Source of the DNA: Durusdinium trenchii
Taxonomy: Eukaryota; Sar; Dinophyceae; Suessiales; Symbiodiniaceae
Length of the DNA: 64,000 nt
Direction of reading: 5' to 3'
Assembly: GCA_963970005.1 (NCBI GenBank)
Contig: CAXAMN010025694.1
Location: forward strand, 510,533-574,532
Shown: one piece after another, positions 21,410 through 30,982 of the stretch
Position numbering within the stretch: position 1 is the stretch's first letter
Layout of the letters: each line of letters opens with the position of its first letter
Translations under genes and position numbers: made by a program
The notes under the pieces: model-generated
Databases searched by the model: none
What the model was told of the DNA's origin: nothing
Seen by the model: the letters and a program-made list of their open reading frames with translations, nothing else

Positions 21410-21621
21410 GCTTTCCTCTTTTACATCGCATTTTTCACCATCGCAGTCTTCAACATCTTGACTGGCATCTTCGTCGAGAAGGCGCTTCACATGTCCGACC
21501 AAGCAGACCGGGCGGTGGAGTATATGAAACAGGAGCGCGAAGATGCACAGGACCTCCGGCAAATTTGTAATCGAATTGACTGCGATGGAAATGGGCGGAT
21601 TGCGTGGCCAGAGTTTGAAGC
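21410..21621 (+). CDS. Voltage-gated channel, exon with S6 and EF-hand
   Basis: Acceptor CACGAG|GCTTTC. S6 reads AFLFYIAFFTIAVFNILTGI, followed by FVEKAL. A charged helix (QADRAVEYMKQEREDAQDLR) leads to an EF-hand loop, DCDGNGRIAWPEF: Asp-x-Asp-x-Asn-Gly with Glu at position 12. Ca2+-binding after S6 is typical of one-domain channels in dinoflagellates and other protists. The likely donor is GAAGC|GTCTC at 21622. Confidence 0.8.
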
Positions 21622-23234
21622 GTCTCTTGGGCTGGATTGCGGGGCCGGCCGAACAGACGACGGGATTGGCGTGTTTGACTCGTACACGCACGGCACGCAC
21701 GGCACCCATTGGTGTCACTTCAGACTTCAACTCATAATTGGTTTCTAAACATGTGGATTGATGCAGGTGCATACTCTTTCTGCCTTGCAATGAATATTTG
21801 CGTGCGAGTGAAGCTGACAAGTTCACTTTGAAACAGTTCGGGATCGTTATGTATAGCATTACTATGCATTACTGCATGCATTCATATGTATAATATATAT
21901 ATATATATATTATAATATTTGTATGTACGTATTTATGTGACTCAAAGGTAGTGCGCAATGGTAGCGTGCGGGTTCTTCGCAGCCATGTTTCAAAGTCATC
22001 AAAGGAACTGACATTTTTTAACAGTATGTTGATCCTTTTTGAAGCTTGAGATTCATTCGGCGCAAAAACACACTATACTATGGATAACAATAAGTTATGT
22101 GGTAAATTCATTCATCAGATGTCAGGAGTCAGGAAGCTGAGAATGTGAAGACCAATAGTATTGATTCTTTGCTTTGGATTGTTGGATCAATATTCAATGT
22201 GGTCCAGAAAGTGTGATAAAACGAATCGAGTGCGGAACAGTCGTGCAGGCTAGTCGCCACGCATTTAAAAATTGTATCCTTCATTGTGTCATGACTAAAA
22301 GCTTTTCCCGTTTCCCTAGTTATGTACTTGAGGATGACATTAGGATGATAGGATAGATTTCATGCTGTCCGTGCGATGCTCGCTGCATCAACGCTTTGAT
22401 ACTCTTGCCCACGTTGCATGATTGAGTAGGTGCCCGCCGTAGTCAGTCAGGAGTCCCACTACAGTGCCCACGCTTTGGTCAGCCCCCCTTGCCGAAGCCA
22501 AGGTACATGCAACACAACAACGATGGTTTCGCGCGCCTCAAGGTGCGAAGAGTCGCTATTTGACCGGTGAGGGCGGTCGGGGGCCGACCTGGTGGATAGG
22601 AGAGTGGAGTACCGCCCCCCCTTCCTCTTACCAATATATATTGCACCAGAGATTTTGTCCACGTGATCGAGTGATCCAAGCAATTGTTTCTCTTGATCAA
22701 TGGTATTGGGTTAGAGGCCATCAGTGTTAGGCCATTTTGATGTGCTGTGCTTTAGCACGAGTTGGTCAGGGCAGCCCACCTTCCCCTGTCTTCCCCTCAT
22801 TGCTTTTTTCTCGGGGGCCCAGAATTGCTTTGGGTCGGGTCTATTTCTTCCAAACATTTGTCTATTTGTTGAGGTATTGTAAATGGTGAAGCCTGGCGAA
22901 GATCCGCTTTGGCAAGAGATTGTCCCATGTCCTAGAGGGCATGATTTGATTCAGAGTAGACGGGACTGGCACCCCAAGATGTCTTGAACAGATGGGGGTC
23001 TATATTAACCACCAAACTTGGGGTAACTTGTGTGATGTACTCTCCATCAGTCACAAAAGCTATATTAATCACTAGTTTTCTAAAATCATTAACACCAACT
23101 CTAAAGTTATATCTATTAGTAGTTATTGATTTGAGTAGATATTTTTCTTGTTGATCCAAAAAGCATAACAATCTCATCTTTGCAAGCCACATCGCCTTGT
23201 TCACCGGCCGGCCTCGTGAACCAACCGCTCGAAG

Positions 23235-23341
23235 GCCTGCGGCTTGGACGTTCACGATGTTCACGAGTTCTTTGTGAGCCTGACCAGCGGGCAGCCGGCC
23301 GAGACCGTAGAGATTGAAGACTTTATCCACCATGCCATGAG
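23235..23341 (+). CDS. Voltage-gated channel, C-terminal exon
   Basis: Acceptor TCGAAG|GCCTGC. The peptide LDVHDVHEFFVSLTSGQPAE is followed by TVEIEDFIHHAMR, the second, degenerate EF-hand-like unit that follows S6 in this channel type. It ends at ATGAG with a GC donor (GCGACC). Joined to 23537 it reads HAMRLRGTATS in frame, which confirms both sites. Confidence 0.7.
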
Positions 23342-23536
23342 GCGACCAGGGCGGGAACACGGACGAAACTCGGACGAACACGGACGGACAGGGCGCAAAC
23401 CGAATTCCCCAAAACATGTAGGTTGCCATGCATGGTGGAGGCTTCTCAGGTTGTGCAGGTCAGCACTGCGTCAGGATGCGTCAGGTAGGTCTTCGTGTCA
23501 TCTGAGAGAGGTATTCTCCTCGTTCCACGCGACCAG

Positions 23537-23590
23537 GCTGCGGGGGACCGCGACCAGTATACAAGTGAAATCCATCGCATCTCAGATGAT
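23537..23590 (+). CDS. Voltage-gated channel, last recognised exon
   Basis: Acceptor GACCAG|GCTGCG. RLRGTATSIQVKSIASQMM is the conserved continuation (L-R-G-x-A-T-S-I) of such channels. The frame remains open to 23843, so this may be the terminal exon with an extended tail, or a donor may lie near 23590. The gene therefore spans about 18.8-23.6 kb. Confidence 0.65.
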
Positions 23591-23599
23591 GCGTGTGCA

Positions 23600-26044
23600 G
23601 TCCGAGGCGCAGCCCGATCTCGCGGGTGATTGTTGGGGCCCGTTACGGGCTTCTCACAAGCTCCCAAGATTGGCCAGTGTGATTACCCCCCCTAATGAAA
23701 CAATCCGATATTCAAAGGCACGTCAAGAGTCAAGAATGAACCTAGAAACGTCAGCAGGCGTGAACCTGTATAGCATTTTGATATTACTTTCACTAAAGGG
23801 GTTTGCTTCCCTTCAAATGGCTTCCCTTCAAAGGGCATGTTGATTGCATGTCAATTTCTCGGAAGCTTCGAGTGGATCCTGGTACAACTTGAAGACTCTC
23901 AGGCACTTTAATCAGTTTGCACAACACGTTGCAATTCCTTGCGTCGAAAGCTCTTCGGGAAGTGGCATCGGTTTTCACTATTCCATGCTGTTTGATAGTT
24001 TTTGAGGACACGCAACATGCACATATTCCAGCTATTCGTTCGTATGTCGCTGAAGGATGCAAGAGATGATGTAAGCATAAGCCAGCATAAGCTATGGTAG
24101 CCCGTAAGCTATGGGTCCTCCACGCATCTGCAAAATATGGAGAAACAGGATGAAACATAGAAACTGTCTGAGTGTGCGCACATTGTATGACACCAACTGT
24201 TGATGCATAAGACATCTTAAAGATTGTGTACAAGTATGGTCTTTGGGGGTTGAGCACCTCCAGATCTGAGCGGCAAAGGCTTCGGCAGAGGCTTTAAAGG
24301 TACCTTCCCCGACTTGGTGATCTGGAATGCCAACCAAAACCTTTGCCTGCACAAGATTCACACCATTTGCCATGCACTTCAAGTTGATGCACAGATTCGA
24401 GGGTCCTGTTTTGCTGATTCGTGCAACAAAGACTCACACACGGAGGCTTCCACAGCATGGGGGGCTTGAGCCATTCAACATATTCAATGCTGCAGCCATT
24501 CGATGCTGTTTTGACACCACAGAGTTTCGCTGCAGGGCACTGATGTGTTGTCCGTGTTTCTGTCCGCGAGTGGGTCTTTGGATGTACGGATGTGATTGGA
24601 ATGTACGGTTGTGAATGCGACATGTATATTGTTCGAAGATGTCCAAGGTTGAAGGCGATAGCACCGCACATGCACAGACACTATGAGCACTTCGAGTTTC
24701 ACACTTCCTGTGGCAAGCCCAAGCCCCGACAAAATGGCCTTTTGTAAAGGTGTTTGTGGTTGTCACTTCGCAAGTTAGTTGTGTCACGTCCAGAGATACA
24801 GCCGTGAACAGATAAAGGTGGACGATGCTAATGAATTATACGCGTTGAATCTAGAGCAGAACTCCCAATTTCAATTTGAATACATTCTGATACATTCTGA
24901 TAGTAGCACCTGTGGACAAAACGTCGTTTCGTCTTGTAGCAGTGAGCACTAGGAAGCCTGCAGCGGCCAGGCACAGGAAGCAATGATGTGGAAAGTTGAC
25001 ATGATGACACATCAGCTCTACAAGGCTTTAGCATCCATCAAGGCGGATGTCAAACCCAAGCGGACGCTGAGCAGCAACATGGAAGCTTGCAGCTTTTAGA
25101 TTCGAGATGATTCAAGACTGCCTTTGTGATCGCTGCAAATTAAACGGAAAGAGTTCCGGCACATGATATCTGGTGTAGTTCGGGCCACATGAAATCGCCC
25201 GCTCACCTCCAAAAACGACTCGTTGGCCGAATGCCTTTTTTGGGGTCGTGGTGTGCTTGTTGCATGGCGTGGCGTGGCCATGGAATGGCCTTAATGTTGT
25301 ACAGGGAGCAAGGTGAGACTTCGCTTTGCTCGAATGTTGGGCCGAGAATTGACTGCTTTCGCGCTATTGAACAGTTGTTTAGAGCGGAGGAGTGTGTGTT
25401 TTGAAGCATATGTCGAACCTTGGTTGAGCAGGCTTTTCATCATTGCATTCAATATATTCTTATGATAACTTATGATTCTTAATCATGTCATTATATATAT
25501 ATAAAACATACCCCTCCACATGCTCCTCCGCTCTGGCATTATCTTGTGCAGGTGGAATCGCAAAGCGACTCTCACCGGAGTAATACCGCCAAGGATGCAT
25601 AAATCTCCATCCAAACACCTTTTCAAGGTTCTGGTTAGAAAAAATGCGTGTCTCCATTTAGTTCACGTATCGTTGCACGGATATTTAATTTTACTATATA
25701 AGTTAGTCAACACATGTTAACACCTGAAAAGCACCTGGTTCAAGAGGAAATGAGTCGACACCAGTGGTCCATGTTGAAATCGCTTCTATGTTCTTCCTGG
25801 TCGCGGGTGAAGCTGTCATCTTTGATCGGAGAAGATGCTGGAAGATGTGGTCGCATGTGATTGGACAAACGTCGCAGGACTTTCCAGCTCTTGATCCTTG
25901 GCGTGCCATCAAGGCAGATGGGAGCCCAGCAGTGTCCAAGGCGGGGCGACGACGTCCCCCGAGAGAACGAGAGAATGCAGCGGTGTCCAAGGCCGACGAT
26001 GGTTTCGCAAGCGGAGTCGGATCCAGCAAGCTGTGGTTTGGCAG
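23600..26044. other. Stretch without a recognised gene
   Basis: Frames are short and open on both strands, and none contains a family motif. Some of it could hold 5' exons of the AVL9-like gene, since the protein N-terminus is not located. An AT run lies at about 25492-25502. Confidence 0.4.
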
Positions 26045-26102
26045 GTGCTGCATGTGGTGGCTTCACTGGCGCTACCAGATGCTGCACACAGAGAAAAAGA
26101 AG
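26045..26102 (+). CDS. AVL9: AVL9-like, exon with LALPDxAH
   Basis: GGCAG|GTGCTG opens VLHVVASLALPDAAHREKE up to a GTCTC donor. LALPDGAH is a hallmark of the upstream DENN part of AVL9. The exon is short and judged by this motif and by its position in order. Confidence 0.5.
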
Positions 26103-29100
26103 GTCTCAAACTCGAAGACCTATGAATTGCCGGTACAGACTTATGACCAATTCAACTACTGCAGCCAGGGGGCATCAAGAAAGGCCAAACGTTGCTGATA
26201 GAAGTTAACACAGTTAACACACTCTTTTTTGACAAATTGTGCAGTGAACAAGTCACATGTTGAACTATTGATGTTGTCAGGACTGCATATCAGCTTGTTG
26301 AAGTGATCGCCTGATCAAGAGCGAAGTTTCAAGAAATATTATGAAATATTATAAACATATAAAAATGATGAAATGAAATCTATATATATATATGGTACAT
26401 GCACTTCCCAGCTTTACGTCATTTCACAGTTTGGACCCACCACTGGGCGCCCCATGTGTCCGTGTTCCAACCTTTGTGCCCGTCGATGCGCGAGGACAGA
26501 CGTCATCGGTCTTTTTCCTGGTTCCTTGCGGCGGGAAGCCCCAGCGGTTCGAACCACACCGGGGACCGGGTCGAACGCGTCCGAGACACTCGGACGCGTC
26601 TTGACCCAAAGGTCGACATACTGTTGCGACATGTTACGGCTACACAAACAAATTGACAGCACTATGCAGATGTTTTGCAGAAGCACCACATGCTGACAAT
26701 CCTGGATGCGGCGTGGCATGGCCGGGCGCCACTTCTCAGGAAACGGTCAGCTCCTGCATGGAGTAAGCTGTCACCGCCGTGCCAGGTCCCGAGTGGAAAA
26801 AGCGGAAGCTCAGCACGTAGTGGATGCGATGTCTTGGCTGTAAGAAGTTCTCCAAAGCGGAAGAACCTCACGACTGTATATATATATATTAATATATACT
26901 AACCAATAGGCCCAAAAAGAGTGCCCTAAGGTTGACACTGTGTTCAGAGAGTCCCAATGTTCCCTAGGTGGAAGCAGCTGAGCTACTGCACAGAGATGCT
27001 AGTGTGGCTTGGTTTCAGACTGCTTTGTGCGGATAAAGCCTTGAAGTTGAAAAGACCCTGGCCTGAACCGTCCGCCATGAGCTGTAGCTGTGGTCCTATT
27101 GGGTGTTCATTCAGCTTTATTCATATCATTGTACAAACATGTTTTCACAACCTCCCCTGTACCACATGTTTTCAGCGGTACCCAAGAGAAAGGAGAGGTG
27201 GGACTGCCCATCTTGACATTGCCCCAAATAGCCTGGAGATTCTGCCTCCGAACAAGCAAAAAGGAGCCATCTTTGCCCCAAGAGATCAAGAGCAATCCGA
27301 TCATCAGACGGAATGAACACTGATCATCACAACCAATCACAACCAATCTGCATGCGAAGAAGCGCCAGGGGTGCTGCGCCTGCAGGTCTCCAGAGGTGCT
27401 GTGCAAAAAGCCGTGTGCGTCCTACTTCGTGGTCCTTTTTTCGGGCTCGTCCAGCAGCGGCTCAGCCCTGTCACACAGGTGCGCTTCTCCGTGACTCGTG
27501 ACACGGGGGCGGTTCGTGGTCCGAACTGGGAGTGTGGCAGTATAGTCAACGAACAGATCCAGTATGATCCAGTTGTTACAGTGGTTTCCAGAGTTTTTTT
27601 GGGGCACCATCCCCAAGTTCGGTGGTCTATATATATGATATGGACCCCCAATTTGTTCATCTTGGGGGTCTGTGCGAGGCGAGTCTGTGCCATTGACGAA
27701 ACCACATATAAGTGCTTTGCAGTGGCAAGCTTCCTTCAAGGACTCGGTCGGACTGGGTGATGAAAACTGAAAATCACCTGCCCACACATGCCCACACTCA
27801 AAATCCTCAAATGTCCTGTCTCCAACTCTGGTACCCTGACAAGTTAAATGCAGCTAGCTAGCAAGGGCTAGTGTTTAAGCCATGTTGATACATGTTGATA
27901 CTAGAGTCTCGGATCTAGAATGCTCTCAAAGAGTCACATGATCCTCGAGGGGACGCTATAAAATAGGGAGCTCGAGGTCCAAAACCCCAAAACATGTGGC
28001 CCAACCCCTACCCGCCCGTAAGGGAGATCCCAAGGGGACCTAAAGCGTTCCGAACTTTCACATGGCGCCTTGGGTGGCAAAGACTCTCCGCGCTCCAGGT
28101 GTTCTTTGAACAACGTGATTTTCGGTGTACAGATCTACTGCGCGACTTCGATGCCCAGCATCCTGGATGCAGAGACACTTCTGAGGACAGCATGCATAGA
28201 TACGCATTGCCTTTAACTTTGTGGGTGTTATGATCAGACTTTGCGGCTTGTTGTGGGGCGTTGTAGCAGCTAGTACTTGTGAGTCAGAGCATTTCATTGC
28301 GCAAATTTGTATCCTGACAGCTTCAATCTTCGGTGGTTCGAGTCGATACAAGCTTCGTTGCCACGACGCCGTGCTGACTGAGGTTAGACTCCGTGCCGTT
28401 TGAAAAGCTTCCGGCCGCTCGGCCGAGTTGCCGTGCGGTCGGGTTCGCTTCTAGAGCAACTATTTTGGGGCCATGGCTAGAGCAACTATTTTGCTAGGTT
28501 CTTGCCACTGTACCCAGTGCAATGCTCATGATGGGGTCGATTCAATCAAAACATCATGTCTTTTGAATGGTCGCCTGGATTCAACCATGAATCACTTGTA
28601 AGGAGACTGACCTCTTCTTTGGGATTGATCACTCGCGGCTCTTCCTTGCTTTGCAGCACAAGCTCTTGAGCGTTTTAAAAGCGATCATGCTGGAGGCAAA
28701 GGTCCTCGCACAGCCCTCAGTCGTGGAGGTGCCAAAAACACGGAAACAATTTGATATATGAATTATGAGATGATACTAGCGACCAGCCTTTTGAGATCTG
28801 TCCGGGAAATGGAGAAGCAGAAATTGTTCACAAAAGAAATTGCTAATCTTGCTTACCAGGACCCTCCTGTCGGGGTGTCTATTCATAGCCCCTTAGCTGT
28901 TAAGGGGTGTCCATTAACCTGCCAAGAAATCCCAGGTGATTTCCGACAGTCCAGAGCAGTGCAGTCGCGCCGTTTTGGCCATCCTCTCACTACTTCCGGG
29001 TGGGCTTTGGTTGGGCTTCAACTCGGATGGCTTCGGCGAACGACATTTCCAGCCACTTGCTTAGCCGATGTCCGTACCGAAGTCATTGGAGTCATTGGAG

Positions 29101-30482
29101 TCGTGTACTTTCAATAGTTCGGCCAGATGAGTTTGGGATCCGGTTTGGGCCTTTTGGCGAAATAGACTTTCAGCCCAAGGTATCAGAAGCATGGTTTTCC
29201 CATCCAGTGCTTTGGACCCCGTTGCTGCGCTGGGATCCCAAGCGTTTGCTTATTGATCTTGTTGAATATGGTTTTGTTTGTATGCTCACCATGGTCATAT
29301 CATGCCGATTTCTCATGGCATAGACCAGATATCACGAGGTGTATCCTTATCTGGGCTTGCAGATGCTAGACAGCTTGCTGCAAATGCGCGGCTTCTTGAT
29401 TGGAACGACCAATCGGATTTTCCTGGAGCGCACCAGCCCACACGTCGTCCTGGAGGCCAAAGCACTATAAGTGATATTAGTGATAGACGATTGCATCGAA
29501 ACCTACTGCAATGGCAATGGCCTCCAACCTAATAGCGATGGTCCAACCTAATAGTGATGGCCTCCAACCTAAAAGCGATGGCCTCCAGCCTAATAGCAAT
29601 GGCCTCCAACCTAGTAGCAATGGCCTCCAACCCAAGAGCAATGGCCTTCAACCCAATAGGAATGGCCTCCAACCTAATACTCGTAGCGATTAATACCGAT
29701 GGCCTCCAACCCAATACCAATGGCCTCCAACCTAATAGCGATGGCCTCCAGCCTAATGGCAACGGCCTCCAACCTAGTAGCAATGGCCTCCAACCCAATA
29801 GCAATGGCCTCCAACCTAATAGCGATGGCCTCCTAATAGCAACGGCCTCCAACCTAGTAGCAATTGCCTCCAACCTATTAGCAATGGCCTCCAGCCTAAT
29901 AACAATGGCCTCCAACCTAATAGCAATGGCCTCTAACCTAATCGCAATGGCCTTCAACCTAATAGCAATGGCCTCCAACCTGATGGCATTGGCCGCCAAC
30001 CAAACGGCCATGGCCTCCGACCTAGTAGCGATGGCCTCCAGCCTAGTAGTGATGGCCTCCGACACCCTCCAACCTAATCGCAATGGCCTCCAACCTACTA
30101 GCGATGGCTATCAACCTAATGGCAATGGCCTCCAATAGTGATGGCCTCCAACCTAATAGCGATGGCCTCCAGCCTAATAGCAATGGCCTCCAACCTAGTC
30201 GCAATTGCCTCCAACCTGANNNNNNNNNNTGCCTCCGACCTGATGGCAATGGCCTCCAACCTAATAGCAATGGCCTTGTACCATGATGCATTTGCACAAT
30301 TGATTAGGCAACACACCACGTGCACAAATTGGTAAACACGATGCATATACCACAGAGTGATTGCATGCCTATCAATTTGCCCATTTCGGGTTGGACTTTG
30401 GATGCCTGCAACAGGTGCCAGGGGTAGAAGACAGCAGCTTCTCGGTGGATTTTCTGTGCAAAGAGATCAAGGAGCTCACAAG
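26045..30482 (+). CDS. AVL9: AVL9-like DENN-domain protein, gene span (eight exons recognised)
   Basis: Exons at 26045-26102, 27386-27478, 28099-28190, 28657-28728, 28936-29066, 29119-29179, 29339-29457 and 30415-30482 read in the AVL9 order. They give SLALPDAAH, GAVQKAVCVLLRGPFFGL, VFFEQRDF, HKLLSVLKAIMLEAKV, AVLAILSLLPG, FGIRFGPFGEIDFQPK then VYPYLGLQMLDSLLQMRGF, and GTTNRIF. AVL9 proteins carry a DENN module and act in late secretory traffic, probably through Rab GTPases. Several junctions are phase-exact with AG|G acceptors. Missing are the N-terminal beta strand and parts between 26.1 and 27.4 kb. The 29.5-30.3 kb intron is a 21-bp minisatellite. No frame break was seen inside the recognised exons. 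Confidence 0.75.
27386..27478 (+). CDS. AVL9: AVL9-like, uDENN exon
   Basis: CTGCAG|GTCTCC to CACACAG|GTGCGC, exactly 31 codons: VSRGAVQKAVCVLLRGPFFG, then LVQQRLSPVTQ. It corresponds to the ITRxxVQKSVCVLSxxPLYG segment of AVL9 proteins. Confidence 0.85.
28099..28190 (+). CDS. AVL9: AVL9-like, exon VFFEQRDF
   Basis: CTCCAG|GTGTTC gives VFFEQRDFRCTDLLRDFDAQ, matching the AYFEQxDFxxxxIL segment, and follows the 27386 exon in phase 0. The donor is uncertain; a GC donor after GAGGACA is possible. Confidence 0.75.
28657..28728 (+). CDS. AVL9: AVL9-like, central DENN exon
   Basis: TTGCAG|CACAAG to GTGGAG|GTGCC, 24 codons: HKLLSVLKAIMLEAKVLAQP, then SVVE. It equals the FRHKxLxLFKxxLLExKVLF segment. 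The acceptor lacks the usual following G. Confidence 0.8.
28936..29066 (+). CDS. AVL9: AVL9-like, exon with AILSLLPG
   Basis: CCCAG|GTGATT continues SVVE as VISDSPEQCSRAVLAILSLL then PGGLWLGF, the 'L-SL-PG' step of AVL9. The end is approximate; a GC donor within GATGGCTTCGG or the stop at 29064-29066 limits it. Confidence 0.75.
29119..29179 (+). CDS. AVL9: AVL9-like, short exon before PYLxLQ
   Basis: DEFGIRFGPFGEIDFQPK ends at CCCAAG|GTATCA. It corresponds to the YGMPLxIFxxGYLCLP segment. The start is approximate. Confidence 0.65.
29339..29457 (+). CDS. AVL9: AVL9-like, dDENN exon with GTTN
   Basis: CACGAG|GTGTAT joins QPK in phase: VYPYLGLQMLDSLLQMRGFL, then IGTTNRIFLERTSPHVVLE. LPYxxLQxxDxL and the G-A/T-TN-x-LF turn are AVL9 hallmarks. 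A GC donor (CTGGAG|GCCAAA) is inferred; otherwise the frame stops at 29468-29470. Confidence 0.8.
29511..30276 (+). repeat. 21-bp minisatellite, about 36 copies, inside an AVL9 intron
   Basis: The unit is close to ATGGCCTCCAACCTAATAGC plus one base. Because the period is seven codons, two plus-strand frames (MASNLIA and NGLQPNS heptads) and two minus-strand frames (RLEAIAI and GWRPLLL heptads) stay largely open. The array sits between the GTTN exon and the exon at 30415 of the AVL9-like gene. Repeats vary by point changes, with occasional shorter units, and contain a 10-N assembly gap. Confidence 0.9.
30220..30229. other. Assembly gap of ten N
   Basis: Ten undetermined bases interrupt the 21-bp repeat array, so the true copy number is unknown. 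Confidence 0.95.
30415..30482 (+). CDS. AVL9: AVL9-like, last recognised exon
   Basis: CAACAG|GTGCCA to ACAAG|GTAAGA. VPGVEDSSFSVDFLCKEIKE then LT corresponds to the VEVEEALIQIHDPELRKLL segment after GATN in AVL9. The terminal part of the protein is not confidently found downstream. Confidence 0.6.
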
Positions 30483-30804
30483 GTAAGAGATGCGGCGGTT
30501 TTCTATGGATTTCCTGTCATGCTGGAATCGGACTTGGCCCAAGCTTTAGTCAGAATTTGTAAGTTCCCCGCTTCCAGACCCAGAAGCCTGAGTGGAAACA
30601 AGGGCAATTGCTTTGTCTTTTAAGCTGGGCGTTTAACGGCTCACGTGTTGACTCCATTGCGATCCAAAGGTTTGATGAAAGACCAACTTGGGTGAAGTCT
30701 GGTGAAGTCATGGTTTCAGCTTCATATATTGAATATTGGAAAGATCCTAAAATCCTTCATACTTCATCCATGCCAGTCATGCTGATTTCCCCTTCCCTTC
30801 AGCG

Positions 30805-30970
30805 AACCAGGTGCACCAGTGCGGAAAAAGCATGGCTGCTGGAGGCGTCTCAGCGTTTGGAGAAGGCCATGCCAAAGGAGCACGCCCAGGCGTCTCGTCC
30901 TGCGGTGAGACCACAGGCCAGCCTCACAGACCCGGGATGCAGTGATCTCAAAAGCTTTTACAACACCTGA
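30805..30970 (+). CDS. Possible terminal exon, maybe of the AVL9-like gene
   Basis: After AACCAG|GTGCAC the frame reads CTSAEKAWLLEASQRLEKAM then PKEHAQASRPAVRPQASL, ending at TGA 30968-30970. It is helical and polar. It does not clearly match the AVL9 C-terminus and could equally belong to another gene. Confidence 0.35.
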
Positions 30971-30982
30971 AGCTTCGAGCTT

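Noticed and set aside
29529..30083. Minus-strand RLEAIA-repeat protein and plus-strand MASNLIA-repeat protein
   Set aside because: Both are frames of a 21-bp minisatellite in an intron of the AVL9-like gene.
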